DNA from: JAABRB01 sp041617635
Lineage (GTDB): Bacteria; Pseudomonadota; Gammaproteobacteria; Burkholderiales; SG8-39
Direction: 5' to 3'
Length of the DNA stretch: 64,000 nucleotides
NCBI GenBank assembly: GCA_041617635.1
Contig: JBFJOO010000011.1
Span: 1 to 64,000, forward strand
Made by a program: the position numbers and the translations under genes. Positions 26,030 to 35,511 of the stretch are shown piece by piece (the first letter of the stretch is position 1; each line of letters opens with the position of its first letter). The notes under the pieces were generated by a model. It was not told the DNA's origin. It made no database searches and saw nothing but the letters and a program-made list of their open reading frames with translations.

Positions 26030-27213
26030 GGCGCGTCGAGCAGCTCGCCGTCCTGGGCGCCACGGGCTCGATCGGGCGGTCCACGCTCGATGTGGCCGCG
26101 CGGCACCCGGATCGGTTTTGCATCTTCGCACTTACCGCGCACAGCCAGGCGCGCGAGCTGGCGCGGCTCTGCGCCGAACATCGGCCGCGTTTTGCGGTTG
26201 TCGCCGACGCCGAGGACGCCCGCGCGCTGGAGGCACGTTTGCGTGAGTCCGGACTCGGGACCAAGGTGCTGTCCGGCGAGCGCGGGCTCGTGGAAGTGGC
26301 CTCCATGCCGGAAGTCGACGTGGTCATGGCCGCAATCGTCGGAAGCGCCGGGTTGCGGCCGACGCTCGCGGCCGCGCAGGCCGGCAAGAAGGTCCTCCTT
26401 GCGAACAAAGAGGCGCTGGTCATGGCGGGGCCTATCCTGATGGCCGCGGTGCACGCTGGCGGCGGGCCGCTCTTGCCTATCGATAGCGAGCACAACGCGA
26501 TCTTCCAGTGCATGCCCGCAGGCGGCTCGACCAGCGTCGGTCGGGCGGGGGTGCGGCGCATCTTGCTCACCGGGTCGGGCGGGCCGTTCCGCACGCGCAA
26601 GCTTTCCGAGCTCGATGCCGTTACCCCCGACGAGGCCTGCGCCCACCCGACGTGGAGCATGGGGCGCAAGATCTCGGTAGATTCCGCCACGATGATGAAC
26701 AAGGCGCTCGAAGTCATCGAGGCCCGGTGGCTCTTTGGCGCGGCCGCGGAGCAGATCGAGGTCGTCATTCACCCGCAGAGCGTGGTCCACTCCATGGTCG
26801 AGTACGCGGACGGATCGGTCATCGCGCAGCTCGGTAATCCCGACATGCGCACCCCCATTGCGCAGGCGCTCGCCTACCCGGACCGGATCGATGCGGGCGT
26901 GACGCCGCTCGAACTCGCGGAGTTCGGCGCGCTCACGTTCGAGCGGCCCGACTTCACGCGCTTCCGGGCGCTCGCGCTCGCCTACGACGTGCTGCGTGCG
27001 GGCGGGACGGCACCGGCGATCTTCAACGCCGCGAACGAGGTCGCCGTCGAGGCTTTCCTCACGGGCGGACTGCCGTTCTCCCGGATCACCGACGTCATCG
27101 AGGCCACGCTCGAGGCGATTCCTCCCCGCCCGGTGGGCGAGCTCGACGACGTGCTCGACGCGGATCGCCGGGCGCGCGAGGCGGCGCGTGCGCTGGACGC
27201 GAGGCCAGCATGA
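26026..27213 (+). CDS. dxr: 1-deoxy-D-xylulose 5-phosphate reductoisomerase
   Basis: Dxr (IspC) makes methylerythritol phosphate with NADPH, the committed step of the MEP isoprenoid pathway that feeds UppS. The 395-residue product has the nucleotide loop G-A-T-G-S-I-G-R-S-T, the metal/substrate motif D-S-E-H-N-A-I-F-Q, G-S-G-G-P-F-R, and P-T-W-S-M-G-R-K-I-S-V-D-S-A-T-M. It is coupled to cdsA and rseP by 4-base overlaps. Confidence 0.97.
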   Translation: MRRVEQLAVLGATGSIGRSTLDVAARHPDRFCIFALTAHSQARELARLCAEHRPRFAVVADAEDARALEARLRESGLGTKVLSGERGLVEVASMPEVDVVMAAIVGSAGLRPTLAAAQAGKKVLLANKEALVMAGPILMAAVHAGGGPLLPIDSEHNAIFQCMPAGGSTSVGRAGVRRILLTGSGGPFRTRKLSELDAVTPDEACAHPTWSMGRKISVDSATMMNKALEVIEARWLFGAAAEQIEVVIHPQSVVHSMVEYADGSVIAQLGNPDMRTPIAQALAYPDRIDAGVTPLELAEFGALTFERPDFTRFRALALAYDVLRAGGTAPAIFNAANEVAVEAFLTGGLPFSRITDVIEATLEAIPPRPVGELDDVLDADRRAREAARALDARPA

Positions 27214-28574
27214 GCGCCCTGTACACGCTTGTGGCCTTCGTCGTCGCGCTCGGCCTGCTGATCGTTGTGCACGAGTTCGGCCACTACTTGGTGGCGCGCC
27301 TCTGCGGCGTGAAGGTCACGCGGTTCTCCGTCGGGTTCGGGCGGCCCCTCTGGATGCGCCGCCTCGGGCGTGACCAGACGGAATGGGTCGTCGCAGCCGT
27401 GCCGCTCGGCGGCTACGTCAAGATGGTCGACGAGCGCGAGGGCGCGGTTGCCCCCGCCGATCTTCCGCGTGCGTTCAACCGGCAGGGTGTTTGGCGGCGG
27501 ATCGCGATCGTGGGTGCTGGACCTGCCGCGAACTTCCTCCTTGCGATCGCCCTGTACTGGGCGCTGTTCCTCGCTGGCATCCAGGAAGCGAAACCTCTCC
27601 TGGGGGCGCCCGATCCCGACACGCCGGCGGCCATGGCAGGCGTCAAGCAGGGTGACCTCGTCCGCTCGGTCAACGGGCAGCTCACGGCCAGCTGGAGCGA
27701 TGTGCGCTGGCGCCTCCTCGAGCTCGCGCTCGAGCACCGCGACGCGCGCCTGGAAGTGCTCGAGAACGGCCGGACGATCAACTGGCGCAACCTCGATCTC
27801 ACCATTCTCAAGGGCCCGGACCTCGAAAGCGACTTCCTCGTCAAGTTGGGTCTGCGTCTCGACCGTCCGCGCGTCGCACCGGTGATCGACACATTGACTG
27901 CCGGGGGGCCGGCCGAGCAAGCCGGTCTGCGTTCCGGAGACCGCGTTCTCTCCATTGACGGCCAGCCGATCGAGTCGTGGAGCGATTTGGTGCGCAAGGT
28001 GAGGGCAAGCCCCGACCGGGCGTTGCGCGTGCGCGTCGACCGCGACGGGAGTGAGCAGGCAATCACGCTCGTTCCGGAGCGCGTCTCCCAGGGCGAGACT
28101 GGGTTTGGCCGCATTGGCGCCGGCTCGAAGGTCGATCCGGATTTGATGCGCGACTACATGGTCGAAGTCCGTTATCCTCCGGTCGAGGCGCTGGGGCACG
28201 CGGTGGCGAAGACGTGGGAGATGTCGGTGTTCTCGCTGCGCATGCTCTGGCGAATGATCACCGGCAGCGTTTCGTGGCGAAACCTCTCCGGTCCGGTCAC
28301 GATCGCGGATTACGCGGGCCAGTCTGCACAGCTCGGCCTGGCACCGTACCTGGCGTTCCTGGCCTTGATCAGCATCAGTCTCGGCGTGCTGAATCTGCTC
28401 CCCATTCCGCTGCTCGATGGGGGGCACTTGATGTATTATTCGGTCGAGATTTTGAAGGGTAGCCCGGTATCAGATCGTGTGATGGAGCTGGGCCAGAGGG
28501 TAGGATTGGCTCTGCTGTTGTGCTTGATGGCGTTCGCCTTTTACAACGATATAAACAGGCTCTTTGCGAGCTAG
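27210..28574 (+). CDS. rseP: Intramembrane site-2 metalloprotease RseP
   Basis: RseP cleaves anti-sigma factors such as RseA and signal-peptide remnants inside the membrane. The 454-residue product has zinc motif H-E-F-G-H (21-25) in the first transmembrane helix and two PDZ domains (near 110-210 and 215-300). The third metal ligand lies in N-L-L-P-I-P-L-L-D-G-G in the late membrane helices. Its position just before bamA, which envelope-stress signalling monitors, is conserved. Confidence 0.96.
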   Translation: MSALYTLVAFVVALGLLIVVHEFGHYLVARLCGVKVTRFSVGFGRPLWMRRLGRDQTEWVVAAVPLGGYVKMVDEREGAVAPADLPRAFNRQGVWRRIAIVGAGPAANFLLAIALYWALFLAGIQEAKPLLGAPDPDTPAAMAGVKQGDLVRSVNGQLTASWSDVRWRLLELALEHRDARLEVLENGRTINWRNLDLTILKGPDLESDFLVKLGLRLDRPRVAPVIDTLTAGGPAEQAGLRSGDRVLSIDGQPIESWSDLVRKVRASPDRALRVRVDRDGSEQAITLVPERVSQGETGFGRIGAGSKVDPDLMRDYMVEVRYPPVEALGHAVAKTWEMSVFSLRMLWRMITGSVSWRNLSGPVTIADYAGQSAQLGLAPYLAFLALISISLGVLNLLPIPLLDGGHLMYYSVEILKGSPVSDRVMELGQRVGLALLLCLMAFAFYNDINRLFAS

Positions 28575-28590
28575 ACCAACGCCGGAACCG

Positions 28591-30879
28591 ATGAGAAGCC
28601 GTCTTGCCGCGGCGTTGCTCGGCCTCCTCCTTGTCCTGAGTGCACGCGGCGCGCTGGCGTTCGATCCCTTCACGGTGCGCGATATCCGCCTGGAGGGCAT
28701 CCAGCGCATCGAGGCGGGCACGGTATTCGGCTATCTGCCGGTCAAGGTCGGCGAGCAGATGACCGAGGCCAAGGCCGCCGAGGCGATCCGGGCACTGTTC
28801 GCAACCGGGCTCTTCCGGGACGTGCGCGTGGAAGTCGAGGGCGACGTGGTCGTGGTCGTCGTGACCGAGCGCCCGGCGATCGCGCAGATCGATTTCGTCG
28901 GAATGAAGGAATTCGAGCCGGAGCAAGTGCGTAAGGTCCTGCGCGAAACCGGCATCGCGGAGGGCCGCACGTTCGACCGCGCATCGGTGGACAAGGCCGA
29001 GCAGGAAATCAAGCGCCAATACCTCACGCGGGGCCGCTACGCCGCGACTGTCGCGACGACGGTGACGCCGCTGGAGCGCAACCGCGTCGCGCTGAATTTC
29101 ACCATCGACGAGGGCGACGCCGCGAAGATCCGGTCGATCAACATCGTGGGCAATCGCGCGTTCAGCGAGCGCGAGCTGCTCAGGCAGTTCTCGCTGACGA
29201 CGCCGACGCTGATCAGCTGGTGGACCAAGACCGACCAGTATTCCCGCGAGAAGCTGCGCGGCGACATCGAATCGCTGCGTTCGTTCTACCTGGATCGGGG
29301 CTTTCTCGACTTCAACATCGAGTCCACGCAGGTCTCGATCACGCCCGATCGGCGCGACATCTACATCACAGTGAACATCGCGGAAGGCAATCGATACACG
29401 GTGACCGGCGTCACGCTTGGCGGCCAACTGCTGGTTCCCGAAGCGGAGCTCGAGAAGCTCATCATCATCAAGCCCGGCGAGACGTTCTCCAGGACGAAGC
29501 TCACCGAGTCGACGAAAGCCATCACCGACCGGCTGGGCAACGACGGCTATGCCTTCGCCAACGCGAATGCCGTGCCGACCGTGGACAAGGAAAAGCGGAC
29601 CGTTGCGTTCGCCATACTCATTGATCCGGGACGCCGCGTGTATGTGCGCCGGATCAATGTCGTCGGCAACACGCGAACCCGGGACGTGGTCGTCCGCCGG
29701 GAGCTGCGCCAGCTCGAAGGGGCCTTCTACGACAACCAGAAGCTCCAGCTATCAAAGACCCGTCTGGATCGGCTCGGCTATTTCGACGAGGTGGAGATCG
29801 GTACTGAGCCGGTCGCCGGGACGACCGACCAGGTGGACGTCACCTTCCGGGTCAAGGAGAAGCCCACGGGGAATCTGCTTCTGGGCCTCGGTTTTTCGAG
29901 CGGCGACGGCCTCATCCTGCAGGGGTCGATCACCCAGGCCAATCTGTTTGGCACCGGCCAGCATCTCACCCTGGGGCTCAACACCAGCAAAGTGAACCGC
30001 AATCTCGGTCTATCTTGGACGGAGCCCTACTGGACCGTAAATGGCGTGAGCCTCGGCTTCGACGCCTACTACCGAACGTTCGATGCCGGGCAGCTCAACC
30101 TGGGCAACTACCAGACGAAGACGTTCGGCGTCGGCGTACGGACCGGATTTCCCATCACCGACACCGACCGGATCAACTTCGGACTCACGCCCGAGCGTAC
30201 CGACATCACGCTGTTCGCGGACAGCCCGCAGCGCTACAAGGACTTCGTCGCCCAGAACGGCTCCGACCCCTGGGCACTGATCGGCACGGCAAGCTGGGCC
30301 CGCGACCGGCGCAACAGCGCCACTTTCCCGACGAGCGGCCAGACCCAGCGCTTGTTCCTCGAGGTCGCGCTGCCCGGAGCCGATCTCAAGTACTGGAAGG
30401 CGAGCTATCAGCACCAGTGGTTCATTCCCATCACGAGCGACATCACCCTCAAGCTGAACGGCGAGCTCGGCTATGCCGACGGCTACGGGACTGGCACCGT
30501 ACCGTTCTACAAGAATTTCTACACGGGTGGCGTCAATTCCGTGCGCGGCTTCCAGCAGAGCACCCTGGGCCCGCGGGACGTCAGCGGCCCCACGGGCGGC
30601 ACCCGCAAGGTGGTCGGCAACGTCGAGCTGCTGTTTCCAATACCCGGACTGGGCCTGGAAAAATCGGTTCGAATCGGACCGTTCTTCGACGTGGGTCAGG
30701 TTTGGACCAATCTGCCCGGCCAGTCCCTGAGCGACGTCGAGTTGCGCTATTCTGTAGGGGCACTGTTCAACTGGAACTCGCCGTTCGGGCCGATCACGCT
30801 CACGTTCGGTGTTCCCCTGAACGAGAAGCCGCTTGACCAGATCCAGAAGTTCCAGTTCGCCCTCGGCCAAGCCTTCTAG
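28591..30879 (+). CDS. bamA: Outer-membrane protein assembly factor BamA
   Basis: BamA is the central barrel of the BAM complex. The ATG at 28591 gives 762 residues with a signal peptide (cleavage after A-L-A, residue 23). Five POTRA domains follow (about 24-420), then a 16-strand barrel. The lid-loop motif V-R-G-F (near residue 650) is present, and the last residue is a phenylalanine (G-Q-A-F), as outer-membrane proteins require. It lies between rseP and the chaperone gene skp. Confidence 0.97.
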   Translation: MRSRLAAALLGLLLVLSARGALAFDPFTVRDIRLEGIQRIEAGTVFGYLPVKVGEQMTEAKAAEAIRALFATGLFRDVRVEVEGDVVVVVVTERPAIAQIDFVGMKEFEPEQVRKVLRETGIAEGRTFDRASVDKAEQEIKRQYLTRGRYAATVATTVTPLERNRVALNFTIDEGDAAKIRSINIVGNRAFSERELLRQFSLTTPTLISWWTKTDQYSREKLRGDIESLRSFYLDRGFLDFNIESTQVSITPDRRDIYITVNIAEGNRYTVTGVTLGGQLLVPEAELEKLIIIKPGETFSRTKLTESTKAITDRLGNDGYAFANANAVPTVDKEKRTVAFAILIDPGRRVYVRRINVVGNTRTRDVVVRRELRQLEGAFYDNQKLQLSKTRLDRLGYFDEVEIGTEPVAGTTDQVDVTFRVKEKPTGNLLLGLGFSSGDGLILQGSITQANLFGTGQHLTLGLNTSKVNRNLGLSWTEPYWTVNGVSLGFDAYYRTFDAGQLNLGNYQTKTFGVGVRTGFPITDTDRINFGLTPERTDITLFADSPQRYKDFVAQNGSDPWALIGTASWARDRRNSATFPTSGQTQRLFLEVALPGADLKYWKASYQHQWFIPITSDITLKLNGELGYADGYGTGTVPFYKNFYTGGVNSVRGFQQSTLGPRDVSGPTGGTRKVVGNVELLFPIPGLGLEKSVRIGPFFDVGQVWTNLPGQSLSDVELRYSVGALFNWNSPFGPITLTFGVPLNEKPLDQIQKFQFALGQAF

Positions 30880-30903
30880 TCGACGGGTTGCCGAGCATAG
30901 GAG

Positions 30904-31434
30904 ATGAAGTTGAAGACGTCGCATATTTTAACGTTCCTCGCGCTACTGGCCATTGCATCGGCCAGCGGCGCGCAGACGCCCACGCAGGCGTCGAGGATCG
31001 GGTTCGTCAGCCTCGACCGCATCCTGCGCGACGCCGCTCCGGCGGTGCGTGCCCAGAAGAAGATCGAAGCGGAATTCTCCAAACGGGATCAGGAGCTTCA
31101 GCGCGGGGCCGAACAGCTCAAGCAGATGCAGGAGGCCTTGGAGCGAAACTCCGTCACGATGTCCGAAAGTGAACGCCAGCGGCGCGAGCGCGAATTCGCC
31201 GATACCACACGCGATTTTCAGCGCAAGCAGCGGGAGTTCCGCGAAGACCTGAACCAGCGACGCAACGAGGAGCTTGCAAGCGTACTCGAGCGCGCAAACC
31301 GCGCCGTGCGCGCGATCGCCGAGCAGGAGAAGTACGACATCGTTTTCCAGGAGGCGGTCTACGCCAACCCGCGCATCGATATCACCGACAAGGTGATCAA
31401 GGCGCTTGACGACTCGAAGCCTGCGGCCAAGTAG
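30904..31434 (+). CDS. skp: Periplasmic chaperone Skp/OmpH
   Basis: Skp holds unfolded outer-membrane proteins during transit to BamA. The 176-residue product has a signal peptide (cleavage likely after S-G-A, residue 23). A small beta core follows (I-G-F-V-S-L-D-R-I), then a long charged helical hairpin forming the tentacles (about 60-150), and a closing strand Y-D-I-V-F-Q-E. Location between bamA and lpxD is typical. Confidence 0.93.
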   Translation: MKLKTSHILTFLALLAIASASGAQTPTQASRIGFVSLDRILRDAAPAVRAQKKIEAEFSKRDQELQRGAEQLKQMQEALERNSVTMSESERQRREREFADTTRDFQRKQREFREDLNQRRNEELASVLERANRAVRAIAEQEKYDIVFQEAVYANPRIDITDKVIKALDDSKPAAK

Positions 31435-31462
31435 CGGCTCACGGCATGCTCCGGGCGCGGCA

Positions 31463-32503
31463 ATGACGCAGCGGGAGCACCGACTAGGGGAACTGGCCGA
31501 GCGCTTCGGCGGGGAGGTCGTGGGCGACGCGGATTCCGTCATTCGGCGGCTCGCGAGCTTGCGTGCCGCCCAGGCGGGGGACATCTCGTTCTTTTCCCAC
31601 GGGCGCTATCGCGACGAGCTTGCGAAGACGCGTGCATCGGCAGTGATCGTCGGCGCCGACGCTCGCGACGCCACGGCGCTTCCGCGCATCGTCTGCGCAG
31701 ACCCGTACCTGTTCTTCGCGAAAGTTGCGCGGCTCTACCACGAGGAGCAACCGACGCAGCCGGGCGTGCACCCGAGCGCGGTGGTGCTGCCGGGGGCGCG
31801 AATCGCGCCCGGAGCGTCGGTCGGCGCGCTCTGCGTCATCGAGGAAGAAGTCGAGATCGGCTCGGGGACCAGCATCGGTCCGGGATGCCTCATCGGCCGC
31901 CGGGTCACAATCGGCGTCGGGGCACGGTTCCATGCGGGCGTGACCGTCTATGCGGGATGCGCGATAGGCGAGCGCGCCATTTTGCACTCCGGGGTCGTGG
32001 TGGGCGCGGACGGCTTCGGCTTCGCGCCGGACGCCGGTACTTGGCTGAAGATCCCGCAGATGGGAAGTGTCCGGATCGGGTCAGACGTGGAGATCGGGGC
32101 GAACACCACGATCGATCGCGGCGCGCTCGATGACACGGTGATCGAAGACGGCGTGAAGCTCGACAATCAGATCCAGATCGGCCACAACGTGCGCATCGGC
32201 GCCAATTCCGCGATCGCGGGGTGCGTGGGCATCGCCGGGAGCACACGCATCGGTCGTCAGTGCATGATCGGAGGTGCGGCAATGATCGGCGGGCACCTGA
32301 GCATCGCAGACCGCGTGGTCGTCGCGGGAGGAACCGTCGTGACGAAGTCCATCGATACGGCAGGAACATACGTGTCGGTCATCCCGGCCACGCCCGCGCG
32401 CGAGTGGCGGCGAACCGTTGCGATGCTCCGCAACCTGGAGCGGATGTCGGAGCGGTTGCGTGCGCTGGAGCGGCGCCTGTCCGACCTGGAGAACGGAAAG
32501 TGA
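31463..32503 (+). CDS. lpxD: UDP-3-O-acylglucosamine N-acyltransferase LpxD
   Basis: LpxD adds the second acyl chain in lipid A synthesis. The ATG at 31463 gives 346 residues: an N-terminal uridine-binding domain (ending with F-F-A-K-V-A-R-L), a left-handed beta-helix of hexapeptides, and a C-terminal helix. The catalytic histidine lies in I-Q-I-G-H-N-V (H241). Its stop lies 5 bases before the fabZ start. Confidence 0.96.
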   Translation: MTQREHRLGELAERFGGEVVGDADSVIRRLASLRAAQAGDISFFSHGRYRDELAKTRASAVIVGADARDATALPRIVCADPYLFFAKVARLYHEEQPTQPGVHPSAVVLPGARIAPGASVGALCVIEEEVEIGSGTSIGPGCLIGRRVTIGVGARFHAGVTVYAGCAIGERAILHSGVVVGADGFGFAPDAGTWLKIPQMGSVRIGSDVEIGANTTIDRGALDDTVIEDGVKLDNQIQIGHNVRIGANSAIAGCVGIAGSTRIGRQCMIGGAAMIGGHLSIADRVVVAGGTVVTKSIDTAGTYVSVIPATPAREWRRTVAMLRNLERMSERLRALERRLSDLENGK

Positions 32504-32508
32504 ATGCG

Positions 32509-32943
32509 ATGGACATCAAGCAGATCCTGGAGAGCCTGCCGCACCGTTACCCGTTTCTGCTCGTGGACCGGGTGCTCGAGTGCGAACCGGGAAAGCGACT
32601 GGTCGCCCTCAAGAACGTAACCATCAACGAGCCGTTCTTCCCCGGCCACTTCCCCCACCACCCGATCATGCCTGGCGTCATCATCATCGAGGCGATGGCG
32701 CAGGCTGCGGCCATCCTCGCGTTCCAGACCCTCGGCGCGGTGCCCGGCGAGAGCCACGTCGTGTATTTCGTCGGTATCGACGAGGCCCGCTTCAAGCGCC
32801 CGGTCGGTCCTGGAGACCAGCTCATCCTGCACGCCCGGTACGAACGTCACCTGCGGGGGATCTGGAAGTTTGCGACCGAGGCGCGAGTCGGCGAGACCCT
32901 CGCCGCGGAAGCAAGACTGATGTGCACCGTGCGCGACGCATGA
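32509..32943 (+). CDS. fabZ: 3-hydroxyacyl-ACP dehydratase FabZ
   Basis: FabZ dehydrates beta-hydroxyacyl-ACP in fatty acid elongation and competes with LpxA for 3-hydroxymyristoyl-ACP. The 144-residue hot-dog-fold product has L-P-H-R-Y-P-F-L-L-V-D (10-20), the catalytic histidine in P-G-H-F-P (H47) and glutamate in I-I-E-A-M-A-Q (E61). The ATG at 32509 has GGAAAG at good spacing. A GTG at 32500 overlapping the lpxD stop is the alternative. Confidence 0.96.
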   Translation: MDIKQILESLPHRYPFLLVDRVLECEPGKRLVALKNVTINEPFFPGHFPHHPIMPGVIIIEAMAQAAAILAFQTLGAVPGESHVVYFVGIDEARFKRPVGPGDQLILHARYERHLRGIWKFATEARVGETLAAEARLMCTVRDA

Positions 32944-33710
32944 TCCATCCGACCGCCATCGTTCATCCGGGCGCGCGCATCGCCGCGGACGTTCAGATCG
33001 GCGCGTACTCGATCGTCGGCGAGCATGTCGAGGTCGGGGAGGGCACGACGATCGGCCCGCACGTGATCGTCGAGGGCCGCACGCGGATCGGCCGCGAGAA
33101 TCGGATCTTCTCGTTTTCGGTGCTCGGTGGCACGCCGCAGGACAAGAAGTATGGCGGAGAGCCTACGGCCCTCGAGATCGGGGACCGGAACACGATCCGG
33201 GAGTTCTGCACGTTCAGCACGGGGACGGTGCAGGATGCCGGCGTCACGCGGCTCGGAAGCGACAACTGGATCATGGCGTACTGCCACGTCGCCCACGATT
33301 GCCAGGTCGGCAACAATACGATCTTCGCCAACAACACGCAGCTGGCGGGGCACGTCCTGGTTCAGGATTTTGCGGTGCTCGGCGGTTTCACGGGCGTGCA
33401 TCAGTTCGTGCGAGTCGGCGCCCACAGCATGACAGGTGGCGGCACGATCCTCCGCCAGGACCTGCCGCCCTATGTGACTGCAGCCGGTAATCCGACGAAA
33501 GCGTTTGGGATCAATTCGGAGGGATTGCGGCGGCGTGGATTCTCGGATGCGACGATCAATGGGATCACGCGCGCATATAAGCTCCTGTACCGGAGCGGCT
33601 TGACCCTCGCAGACGCGCAAGCGAGCATCGCGGCGCAAGCCGTCCAGCTGTCCGAGCTCCGGATTCTCGCCGAATTTCTTGGCGCGGCGACGCGGGGTAT
33701 CGTTCGTTAG
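32940..33710 (+). CDS. lpxA: UDP-N-acetylglucosamine acyltransferase LpxA
   Basis: LpxA starts lipid A synthesis by acylating UDP-GlcNAc. The ATG at 32940 overlaps the fabZ stop and gives 256 residues. The N-terminal two thirds is a hexapeptide beta-helix (I-H-P-T-A-I-V-H-P-G-A-R-I...). The catalytic histidine lies in H-V-A-H-D-C (H119), and A-G-N-P-T precedes the C-terminal helices. Confidence 0.97.
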   Translation: MIHPTAIVHPGARIAADVQIGAYSIVGEHVEVGEGTTIGPHVIVEGRTRIGRENRIFSFSVLGGTPQDKKYGGEPTALEIGDRNTIREFCTFSTGTVQDAGVTRLGSDNWIMAYCHVAHDCQVGNNTIFANNTQLAGHVLVQDFAVLGGFTGVHQFVRVGAHSMTGGGTILRQDLPPYVTAAGNPTKAFGINSEGLRRRGFSDATINGITRAYKLLYRSGLTLADAQASIAAQAVQLSELRILAEFLGAATRGIVR

Positions 33711-33731
33711 CATGGAACGGCGCTGACGGCC

Positions 33732-34901
33732 ATGGCTGGGGCACCCTGCATCGCATTGGTTGCCGGGGAAGCCTCCGGAGATCTGATCGGGAGCGGGGTC
33801 ATCGCGGCGATTCGCAGGCGCGTTCCCGCCGCGTCCTTCGTCGGCATAGGGGGTCCACGGATGATCGCCGCGGGCCTCGAATCCTGGTATCCGCAGGACA
33901 AGCTCGCAGTGCATGGATTGGTGGAGGTGCTGGCGCATCTCCGGGAGCTCCTGGCGATCCGCAAGGATCTCGTCCGACGGATACTCGGTCTGCGCCCCGC
34001 AATGTTCCTGGGGATCGACTCGCCGGATTTCAACCTCGGGATCGAACGAAAGCTCAAGCGAGCCGGCGTCGCGACTGCGCATATGGTCAGCCCGACCGTG
34101 TGGGCCTGGCGATCGGGGCGAATTCGGACCATCCGCGCCGCGATCGATCACATGCTGGTGCTGTTCCCCTTCGAGGAACCCATCTATCGCGATGCAGGCA
34201 TACCGGCGACATTCATCGGCCATCCGCTCGCCGACGAAATTCCCGCCGAGGTGAATCGCGAGGCCGCGCGCGAGGATCTGCGCCTGCCACAGGGCGCACC
34301 CGTGATCACGGTCCTGCCCGGCAGCCGTCGCAGCGAGATCGAGAGAATGGGCCCACCTTTTATTCGCTCGGCCCGGCTGATTCTCGAGCGAGTGCCGGAC
34401 GCGCGTTTTCTCGTCCCACTCGTAACCCGCGAGACTCGGGAGCTCTTCGAAGGCATTCTCTACCGCGAGGAGGCGCGCGATCTTCCCATGTCGCTCTTGT
34501 TCGGGCACGCGCAGGAGGCGCTTGCCGCGAGCGACGTCGCCCTCGCGACGAGCGGCACCGTCACGCTGGAGGCTGCGCTGGTCGGCACACCCATGGTGAT
34601 CGCCTACCGGGTCGCGCCCCTCTCGTACGCCATCGCGCGCCGGCTGATTCACGTCAAGCAGATGGGACTTCCCAATATCCTCGCTGGCGAGCCCGTGGTC
34701 CCCGAATTCGTCCAAGACGCCGCCACGCCCGAAAATCTCGCGCAGGCGCTCGTCAATCTTCTGCTGGACGAGCCGGTGCGCGCGGCGGTGCGCGAACGGT
34801 TCGCCGAGCTGCATGGGGTGCTGCGTCGCGACGCCGCCGAAACGGCTGCCCAGGCGTTGCTCCCGTACCTCGGTGTGGAGGGTGCGCGTGCGACCGCCTG
34901 A
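33732..34901 (+). CDS. lpxB: Lipid A disaccharide synthase LpxB
   Basis: LpxB joins two acylated glucosamines to form the lipid A disaccharide. The 389-residue GT-B glycosyltransferase has the N-terminal G-E-A-S-G-D-L loop, G-I-D-S-P-D-F-N, and P-T-V-W-A-W. The C-terminal UDP site has L-P-G-S-R-R-S-E-I and A-T-S-G-T-V-T-L-E. Its last 14 bases overlap rnhB. Confidence 0.96.
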   Translation: MAGAPCIALVAGEASGDLIGSGVIAAIRRRVPAASFVGIGGPRMIAAGLESWYPQDKLAVHGLVEVLAHLRELLAIRKDLVRRILGLRPAMFLGIDSPDFNLGIERKLKRAGVATAHMVSPTVWAWRSGRIRTIRAAIDHMLVLFPFEEPIYRDAGIPATFIGHPLADEIPAEVNREAAREDLRLPQGAPVITVLPGSRRSEIERMGPPFIRSARLILERVPDARFLVPLVTRETRELFEGILYREEARDLPMSLLFGHAQEALAASDVALATSGTVTLEAALVGTPMVIAYRVAPLSYAIARRLIHVKQMGLPNILAGEPVVPEFVQDAATPENLAQALVNLLLDEPVRAAVRERFAELHGVLRRDAAETAAQALLPYLGVEGARATA

Positions 34902-35505
34902 CTCGGGCGCCAAGGCTTGCGGTGTGGATGAGGCCGGACGCGGACCGATTGCCGGACCGGTATACGCGGCAGCAGTGATTCTCGATCGGCGGCGACGCAT
35001 CGCCGGACTGGACGATTCGAAGCGCTTGACCGAGCAGCGTCGCCTCGAGCTTGCCGAGCGTATCCGCGAGCGCGCGTTCGCCTGGGCGGTCGCCAGCGCA
35101 TCGGTAGAGGAAATCGACCGGCTGAACATCCTTGGCGCGACGCTGCTTGCCATGCAGCGTGCCATTCGTGCGTTGTCCGTTGTTCCCGACCGAGTCCTCG
35201 TCGACGGTCTGTACTGTCCCCTCGTCGGAGTGTCGACGCGCGCGATCGTGGATGGCGACGCGAAAGTGGCGGCGATCTCCGCGGCATCGATACTCGCGAA
35301 GACGGCACGCGACGCCGAGATGCTCAGGCTGCATGAGCGCTTCCCGAACTACGGCCTCGACCGCCACAAGGGCTACCCGACGCGCGCGCATCTCGTCGCG
35401 TTGCGCGAGTTTGGCGCCTGCGAGATCTATCGCCGCAGCTTCAAGCCGGTACGCGACGTGATGTCAGGCCAGAGCCAGATGAGTTTCGAGGATGGGTACC
35501 GCTAG
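34888..35505 (+). CDS. rnhB: Ribonuclease HII
   Basis: RNase HII cuts RNA in RNA-DNA hybrids, including single ribonucleotides in DNA. I place the start at the GTG at 34888 because GGAGGG lies 5 bases upstream. This gives 205 residues and a 14-base overlap with lpxB. Catalytic acidic residues lie in V-D-E-A-G-R-G-P (early), D-D-S-K, V-D-G and K-V-A-A-I-S-A-A-S-I-L-A-K. It converges with senB after a 6-base gap. Confidence 0.93.
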   Translation: MRPPDSGAKACGVDEAGRGPIAGPVYAAAVILDRRRRIAGLDDSKRLTEQRRLELAERIRERAFAWAVASASVEEIDRLNILGATLLAMQRAIRALSVVPDRVLVDGLYCPLVGVSTRAIVDGDAKVAAISAASILAKTARDAEMLRLHERFPNYGLDRHKGYPTRAHLVALREFGACEIYRRSFKPVRDVMSGQSQMSFEDGYR

Positions 35506-35511
35506 ATTCAC

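Noticed and set aside
32847..35165. A very long open frame on the minus strand across fabZ-rnhB
   Set aside because: It is antisense to five well-supported lpx/fab/rnh genes, shows no domain, and such mirrored frames are expected at this GC content.
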